Positions 58,169 through 64,000 of a stretch of 64,000 bases of DNA are shown piece after piece. Origin of the DNA: Arthonia radiata. Its lineage: Eukaryota; Ascomycota; Arthoniomycetes; Arthoniales; Arthoniaceae. The translations under genes were made by a program, and so were the position numbers. The DNA lies in assembly GCA_002989075.1 (NCBI GenBank), contig PSQN01000017.1:1302001-1366000 (forward strand). Direction: 5' to 3'. The notes under the pieces were generated by a model. It was not told the origin of the DNA. It made no database searches and worked only from the letters and a program-made list of their open reading frames with translations. Position 1 is the stretch's first letter; each line of letters starts with the position of its first letter.

Positions 58169-58348
58169 TGGCTAATTTGAGGAGACATGCCCAACACGCT
58201 AGATGGACTGCCGTACTTGCACTCTTCTCGTACGCGTCCTGCACGATTCTCTAGACCTTCAAGCTTTCGTTATTGAACACGCTACGCCATGAAGTCGCCA
58301 TGCAAAGAAGCGATCATACTTACAACCGAGATCGAGTGATAGTATTCT

Positions 58349-59784
58349 TCACCCCACCTTAATCAAGCTCCTCCACCTCCACAGCAGGCCCCATCCCCCA
58401 AATATTGACGACAACCCCGTAAATACAATCAGCGGCCCATACATCGTCCCATAACCGAAGCCTTCCATGGAGCTCACGCTGCCGGCCTTCAGAAGCGGCA
58501 CTCCAGCGAGCCCACCACTCACATAGCCAATACCCCTCGCCCCATTCAGAAGTCCGTACAACATGCCAGTATCCACGGCCTCATTCCGCTGTGCGGCTTC
58601 GCTTTCCATCTCCTTCAGCACACCTCCCCACGTCGCGCTATAGCCGCCGGCGAAGAAACCGAAAGTGATCGAGAAGAGTACCAGGAGTGCCATGCTTCCC
58701 TGCGATGTCAAGCCCCACAGCAGGAAAGCGGACAGGGCAGAGCTGACGGCAGATACAGCGGTCACAGTCGTCGCCGAGAGACGGAAGTGCTTGTTGTCGC
58801 TCACATACCCGAAGAAAGATGAAGATACAATGCCAGGAATGTTGAACAACGTCAACAAGAGCGTAGCCGACGTTTGAGACAGTAAGGCCACTTCGTGGGC
58901 GTAAGTATTGAGGTAGGTCTGCGGAATGCCGTATCCGCAGCTTTGCAGTATGATGGCGACGCTGTAGATGTAGATGGTTCGATGTCTCATGAACTCCCAA
59001 GGAATCTTGCGCGGCCGATGCGGGCTCGATGAGATGCTCGAAGGGTGAGTCGGTATCAAGAAGATAGCGGGAATGCTTGTCGTGGCCGCAACAGCCGCCC
59101 AGATCCTCAAAGTGACGCGGAAGTCGTAGTGATCGAGTAGATATCGCAACAAGAACGGACAGGCGGAGCCCACGATGTTTTTGCAGGACAGCGTCACGCC
59201 GTATGCCACTGCTCGGTTGCTGGTGGTAAACCACTCGCCGAGGGACAATGTCGTCGGACTGAAGATGAGAGCACAGCCAAGCGCTGCCATGACACCCTGC
59301 GTCGCGACGAGGTGCCAGACGTGCTTGCTGAAGGATGACAGGAGAAAGCTGAGGCACGTAATGACTGCACCACAGATGGCAGCGGTCTGCCGTTTGTGCG
59401 CCCACCGTTTGGTGAACAGCGCGAAGAGGAAAGGCATGGAGAGGTACATGATCCCATTGGATGTCGTGCCAATGACACCAGTGACGCTCTGGCTACCTTG
59501 AAGCGTCCACTTGCCAGAGTAGTATTCTTGGAATACCCCGTAGCTCATGGCGAAGCCTGTGCACGTGAGTAGTGCCCAACAAGAGATCGCTTTGACTCAC
59601 CCCATATCGGCAGCTGCAACACAGCAGAGCCCACAAGAACGCAAGCTCGTCTTCTGTTCGATTCATACTCTCTTGGACTGCTATCCTGAAGACTGGGCTC
59701 GTCTCCATTACAATCTAGTGTACCGTGATGTTCGACTTGACCGTCCAGCCGTTCACGCAAGGCGATCCCCTCGTTCGGCGCCAT
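58349..59784 (-). CDS. MFS transporter, monocarboxylate-like (MCT) family
   Basis: Major facilitator with about 12 membrane segments and about 463 residues. Exon 1 (59784-59601) encodes an acidic N-terminus and the first helix (RACVLVGSAVLQLPIWG). A 44-nt intron (GTGAGT donor) joins GFAMSYGVFQEYYSG, the hallmark WGxxxSYGVFQxYY region of fungal MCT-like proteins. Later helices include GVMAALGCALIFSPTTLSLG, AVAYGVTLSCKNIVGSACPF and VLFSITFGFFAGGYSATWGG. The central loop (SSISSSPHRPRK) is Ser/Arg-rich. Substrates of fungal members vary (carboxylates, riboflavin, siderophore-like), so none is assigned. The next gene to the left is on the same strand. Confidence 0.85.
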
Positions 59785-61396
59785 TGCCACAGGTCATCGG
59801 ACTTATGCACAATATCTTATATGCTGTTGCTTGCCTTCGAACCAGAGCCGGAGGAGCATTACCAAGTTCTAAATACGCACCAGTCGAGCACAACCTCCAA
59901 CTATCGGACTGAGCTACCCGTACATCGGAGTCCCCTCCTCGGCCCTCGCGCAAACTCAAGCATGGGCTACGCGAGTCATACAAAGCCTGCTGCGGTGCTG
60001 CCATACGACATATTTATCCCATCTCGAAGATTTCGTGCTGGCGTAAAGCATGTAATCAACAGATACCCTCAGAGCACGGTCTTCCAAAGCCTGTATAATC
60101 AGAGAAAAACGTATAGCGAGTCTTCACGACCACCCATACGAGATGAAGCGCCCCTCGCAATCGACCAGACTCCAGGACACGCTTTGAGCAGATGTACATT
60201 TTCTCGCCCAAAAGATTTGGGCATGAGCCCAGCGATTAATTCCCCATTGCTTTTGCACCCTCTCCTACTCCAGAATCCTGGGTATCAGCTCCAGCGATCA
60301 AGAGCCCATAGCTCTTGCACCTTCTCCTTCATTAATGCCTTCGTAACGCCAGCATCAAATGCAGCCCGCAACTGTAACCCAAGCCACCCCATTCCTCTCA
60401 GGTGCCTATTCCCACTGGACGAATTGTGCTCATCGTGTATGACAAAAGTGGTTTCGAAGGTAATACAAGCGAGCCCTCTGTGATCCGACATGAGCAGAGC
60501 CATGCGAAGCGTCCAGAGTAGGCATGGGATCGAAGTTACGTCACCGTGAATGGCGCTGATGCGAGGTCCGAACAGAGGCTCTTAAGCAGCGACAGCAAGA
60601 GAATGAGTTTTCAGGGGACTAGATGGCGAGGAGGGAGAAGTAGCCGTGAAGAGGGGAGGATGGAAGACGTCAGGTAGAGGGTGTGCTACATAATGAAACG
60701 AAGCTGGATGAGAATCAGTTGACGCTATATCACATTACAACCGCTCGAGACTCTGCACTGAATACACCAAATACGTTAGTTGCATGGAGTGAATTCATGT
60801 TACGCATCACTCCTACCTTGTCCAGACAGGGTCACACCCATCCGCCATGCTCACGACCAACCACGTATTGACGACAAAGCACATACAAGACAAACGCAAG
60901 ACGGCAAAGATTTTGCAAATGATTCTTTCTATCAACATGCTCTCAACTAATCACTACTCAAAAGAGCTCGATACGCACTAACGTCCATATGAGTCCTGAA
61001 AGGTGTAGCAGATGCCATGCTAGACGAGCCGTCCAAGGCCGAAGAACTTCACCTAACATCCTATGCTTTCCATGACGACGGCCCCTGCATTAGAGCACCT
61101 CGTGCTCAATCCAAAGATGCCATTCAAACATGAAGCTTGGTAGATGTTGTGTCTCCTCGCAAACCCTCCCGCCCATTGAGCCCATGCAAGTATAACCAAC
61201 AGATGAGATTGCTGGTCATTGATGTAATGAAACAGATATTCATTTTGCGATGGATGATGAATACCTGCGATGCAGAAGTAAGGTATGCGTGATGATGGAC
61301 TCATGCCAAAGAGTGCTGTGTTAGTGGTGATAGTTGTCGGGTCGATATTTGATGTGTGAGAAGGCGCATCGGGCGCTCGATCGCCGTGATGGTGCC
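59785..61396. other. Gene-poor stretch upstream of the MFS gene
   Basis: About 1.6 kb. A 252-codon plus-strand frame (59725-60483) overlaps the transporter's first exon and has no motif, so I do not accept it. The stretch likely holds the MFS promoter and the 3' end of the large right-hand gene. Confidence 0.45.
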
Positions 61397-64000
61397 TCAA
61401 GGATTAGCACGCTTGTACTCGGTGATCTCCTTCTGCTCCTGGTTGCGGAGGTCCTCGAAGCGCTTGCGCCACTTGGTCTTCCACTTATCCTTCTCGCGGC
61501 CGGACATCTTGGCCGGGTCGTCCTCCTTCTTTGACTTGAGGTTAGCTGCCATGCCACCAGAGACAGCGCCCTCCTGGCTCAACTTGGGGCTGGTTGGCAG
61601 GTCACCTTGCACGTCGGAGGCCATGTCTCCGCCCATGTGGGATCCACGCCTAGAAAGACTGCTGATCTGAGTCAGACGGTATACAGCGGAAGAGGCGCGC
61701 TTGATTGGCGAGCTAGAAGCTGAGCCGCGCTCTTTGCCTTTGGGACTCTTGACTGGCGAGGTGTTCGAGCCGGTCTCGGTGAGCGTCTTTCCAGTCCTCG
61801 TGCGATCGTCTTCCTCGGCTGATCCGTCCAACTGATGACGAGGGAAGCTGTGTGCTTGACTGACGGATGGTGCGACTGACGCGCTGGCCTTCTGTAGGTA
61901 GCGCTGCTGGTCGTACGCACTGTCTGAGAAGATACGAGAGGATGGAATGTGGACCTTACTGGCGCTGCTCGGTTGGCGAGAGTTGTTCCTGAGGTTGCGC
62001 TCTGCAAGTGGTGAGGTCGGTTCGTATTGAGGCAAATGAGGGTTTGATGACTTGCTGCCAAGTTCAAAGCTGCCACGATCGTTCTTGCCTTCGTAGCGAG
62101 CTGATGATGGCAAGCGAGTGCTGCTGAATGAGCTGGTAGCTTTCGCAAATGCCTCCTGGTTTTCAAAACTCTGTCGCAGGGGACTGCTGGTCGCGGTGTT
62201 GGATGGCACTCGCGGCGGTATTAGAGAAGGCAAGCTTGAGCGGCGTGACAGCTCGTCCAGACCAGCTCCAATCACGTTTCGTGCGGATTCCGAGAAAGGT
62301 GGGGGCAGGGGCGGAAAGGAAGCCGAAGGGCGACGGATCGGACCGTTGGGAGCAGTGTCCTTGGATCGTAGAAGACCGTCACGGTATCCGAAGAGATAGT
62401 CCTCCTCCTGAGCCTCGCAAAGACCCTGCTGGAGTCCGCTCTGAAAGCCGTTCCAGTAATGCTTTGTCTTTGTGGGGCTCTTTTTCAAGGTGCCAGAGCG
62501 CTTCTTCTCAAGCAAAGCCTCGGCGTGCGAGTTCGAGTCGAAGCTGGTGTTTGCGCTCTCACCCCCTGCTGCTCCGAAAGGCTCGTGTATGTTCTCTCTG
62601 GACGCAATGCGAAGGGGTTGCGGCTTGACGCTGACGTCAATGCGATCACCAAAGCCATTAGTCTTGATGGGCGAGACGCGAAATGGACTGGCTCGCATAG
62701 ACGATCGCCGAGAGGCGTTCGCGGCTGTCTTGAACGAAGACTCGTCAGGACTGTCGCTGTCGTTGAAGCGAAACTTGTTTGTCGAGCGGCTTGGTGTTAC
62801 ATGCAGACTCGCTGGATGGGTTTCATCTTCCCTTGGCAGCCAATTCGATAGATTGACGGTGCTGTCCTGCGTTGCTGGGTGTGCCCAATTACGGCTTGAA
62901 TGCTCGCGCGGATCGTTGGGGAAGAAGTCGGCAGTCGTTGCTGAGCTTGAAGTCTGGAAGCTGTCCTCAACGGGACCATGCTCGCGCATGTGTGTGGAGT
63001 CAAATGATCCGTCTGCAATGAAGCGCGCCTCTGGTCCGGGGTCTGTCTTTGTAAGTCGCTTTGGCGTACGTAAGTGCTTTTCTTCCGGCGGCAGCATGGC
63101 AGAGTCGTGTCTCATCTCGGTCGGAGAGTTTGTCTTCAGCGGTCGAGAAGGGTCATACACTGGGCTAGTCGGGTTGAGTTTGCTCCTGCCATTGATGAAA
63201 GAGTCGTCTGGGCGCTTGATCTGAACGGCATGAGAGCGACGGGACTGAACCACGCTGCCGTCGAGATTCATGCCAGAAGTCTCATGAGGCTGCGGAGTCG
63301 GCTTGACTTGTTCATTGGTATTTTCGACAGATATGCCCAGCCCGACATTACCAGCGCGCTCTTGAAGCTCGTGTCCAGTATACGGCTGCTCGTGCACTGG
63401 GGAAAGACCATAGTGCAACATGTGATCTCCTTGCAAGCCAGCCGCATCGCCCATGTAATCGGTGGGTGTATTTCCGTAGTATGGGTAGAATGATGGAGGG
63501 CCAAGTGGGTTAGAACCTGGCTGGAACGGCAGACCGTGAGGAAGGTAGTATGGCTGCATCGGGGTCGGAGACAGTGGCGCGTTTGTAATGTTGTGCATTT
63601 GCTGGAGTGGGTGCATAGTAGACTTGTACTGCTCGGCCGCTCCGTGAGCGCTTGGCGCAACGTGGTGACTCGGAGCGCCCTTCATTTGTTTGAGTACGTC
63701 GCGAATTTCAGCAATCTTCTCTGTTAGGGTCATCCGCTTGGCAACAATGGTGTCTCTGAGAGTTGGAGTGATGCGATCGCGCTGGAGAACCTCCTCACGA
63801 TCCAGCTTCTGCCGCGCTGCTTGGAGCTCCGCAAGCTGATTCTCATAGGTCTCCAAGACCTTGCGAATTTGCGCTGTGACGTCTGATGATGGTGCTGCAG
63901 CATAAGCTGGCAACGGACCATTAGCAACTGCAAGCGGCATCGCACCGGAAGGCATGAAATATGGTGCAGCTTGAGTGACACCCGCAGAGGTTGAAGGAAT
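61397..64000 (-). CDS. Large disordered coiled-coil protein, 5' end outside window
   Basis: Over 860 codons in one frame on the minus strand, open to the right edge, so the start is missing. I do not recognise the family. Near the visible N-terminus is a coiled-coil-like stretch (TAQIRKVLETYENQLAELQA, LTEKIAEIRDVLKQMKG). The middle 600 residues are disordered and rich in Ser, Pro, Asn and charged residues, with many SPxK/SP sites (SPIKT, TSPVKSPKGK) that could be kinase targets. A short ordered block occurs at YWNGFQSGLQQGLCEAQEED. The C-terminus is a charged helix (REKDKWKTKWRKRFEDLRNQ). Such features fit a scaffold or cytoskeletal regulator, but that is inference. Confidence 0.7.
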   Translation of the reverse strand: MPSTSAGVTQAAPYFMPSGAMPLAVANGPLPAYAAAPSSDVTAQIRKVLETYENQLAELQAARQKLDREEVLQRDRITPTLRDTIVAKRMTLTEKIAEIRDVLKQMKGAPSHHVAPSAHGAAEQYKSTMHPLQQMHNITNAPLSPTPMQPYYLPHGLPFQPGSNPLGPPSFYPYYGNTPTDYMGDAAGLQGDHMLHYGLSPVHEQPYTGHELQERAGNVGLGISVENTNEQVKPTPQPHETSGMNLDGSVVQSRRSHAVQIKRPDDSFINGRSKLNPTSPVYDPSRPLKTNSPTEMRHDSAMLPPEEKHLRTPKRLTKTDPGPEARFIADGSFDSTHMREHGPVEDSFQTSSSATTADFFPNDPREHSSRNWAHPATQDSTVNLSNWLPREDETHPASLHVTPSRSTNKFRFNDSDSPDESSFKTAANASRRSSMRASPFRVSPIKTNGFGDRIDVSVKPQPLRIASRENIHEPFGAAGGESANTSFDSNSHAEALLEKKRSGTLKKSPTKTKHYWNGFQSGLQQGLCEAQEEDYLFGYRDGLLRSKDTAPNGPIRRPSASFPPLPPPFSESARNVIGAGLDELSRRSSLPSLIPPRVPSNTATSSPLRQSFENQEAFAKATSSFSSTRLPSSARYEGKNDRGSFELGSKSSNPHLPQYEPTSPLAERNLRNNSRQPSSASKVHIPSSRIFSDSAYDQQRYLQKASASVAPSVSQAHSFPRHQLDGSAEEDDRTRTGKTLTETGSNTSPVKSPKGKERGSASSSPIKRASSAVYRLTQISSLSRRGSHMGGDMASDVQGDLPTSPKLSQEGAVSGGMAANLKSKKEDDPAKMSGREKDKWKTKWRKRFEDLRNQEQKEITEYKRANP

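Noticed and set aside
59725-60483. 252-codon plus-strand frame
   Set aside because: Overlaps the first exon of the MFS transporter in antisense and shows no recognisable motif or compositional sign of coding.
1-64000. tRNA or rRNA genes
   Set aside because: I looked for B-box-like GGTTCGAATCC and clover-leaf context and found no convincing candidate.

Overview
The window looks like chromosomal DNA of a filamentous ascomycete (Pezizomycotina). It carries many short spliceosomal introns, mostly 44 to 85 nt, several with CTAAC-type branch sites. It also carries fungal marker genes: a DASH subunit Dad3, a chitin synthase, an NRC-2-type AGC kinase, a cellular RNA-dependent RNA polymerase and a She4/UNC-45 protein. 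I saw no bacterial genes, tRNA, rRNA or CRISPR array. A narrower placement (for example Dothideomycetes) would be a guess.

Layout. 0-11.3 kb is ordinary core genome: the 3' part of a His-rich allergen-like gene, an F-box/2EXR-type protein, a taspase (threonine aspartase), the TFIIH subunit Tfb4, a She4/UNC-45 myosin chaperone and Dad3. 11.5-34.1 kb is an accessory block. It holds four diverged copies (A-D) of an unrecognised two-domain protein family on the plus strand. Three of them (A, C, D) lie head to head with an HSPA12/Hsp70-like ATPase gene on the minus strand. Only pair C looks intact on both sides. The Hsp70-like genes of A and D carry stops and frameshifts, and the partner in D has one in-frame stop. 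Between copies A and B is a gene-poor stretch with a small secreted Cys-rich protein (17.9 kb) and a tandem repeat of about 170 bp (18.7-19.0 kb). A minisatellite follows copy C (30.0-30.3 kb).

34.3-64 kb returns to ordinary gene density: mitochondrial ribosomal protein uS5m, a cytochrome P450 with an inferred GC-AG intron, an NRC-2/Fpk-type kinase, an RdRP converging on a chitin synthase, a mucin-like/GH18 chitinase fusion, a MAPEG protein, a nucleotide-sugar dehydrogenase, a PPR-like protein, an MFS transporter and a large disordered protein running off the right edge.

The strongest candidate for something undescribed is the repeated divergent module of an Hsp70-like ATPase and a nuclear-looking partner. 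The partners share two conserved domains and a phase-1 intron between them, and the Hsp70-like copies share a phase-0 intron. The pattern suggests a duplicated two-gene system that has been partly inactivated, perhaps by repeat-induced point mutation. Its function is unknown.
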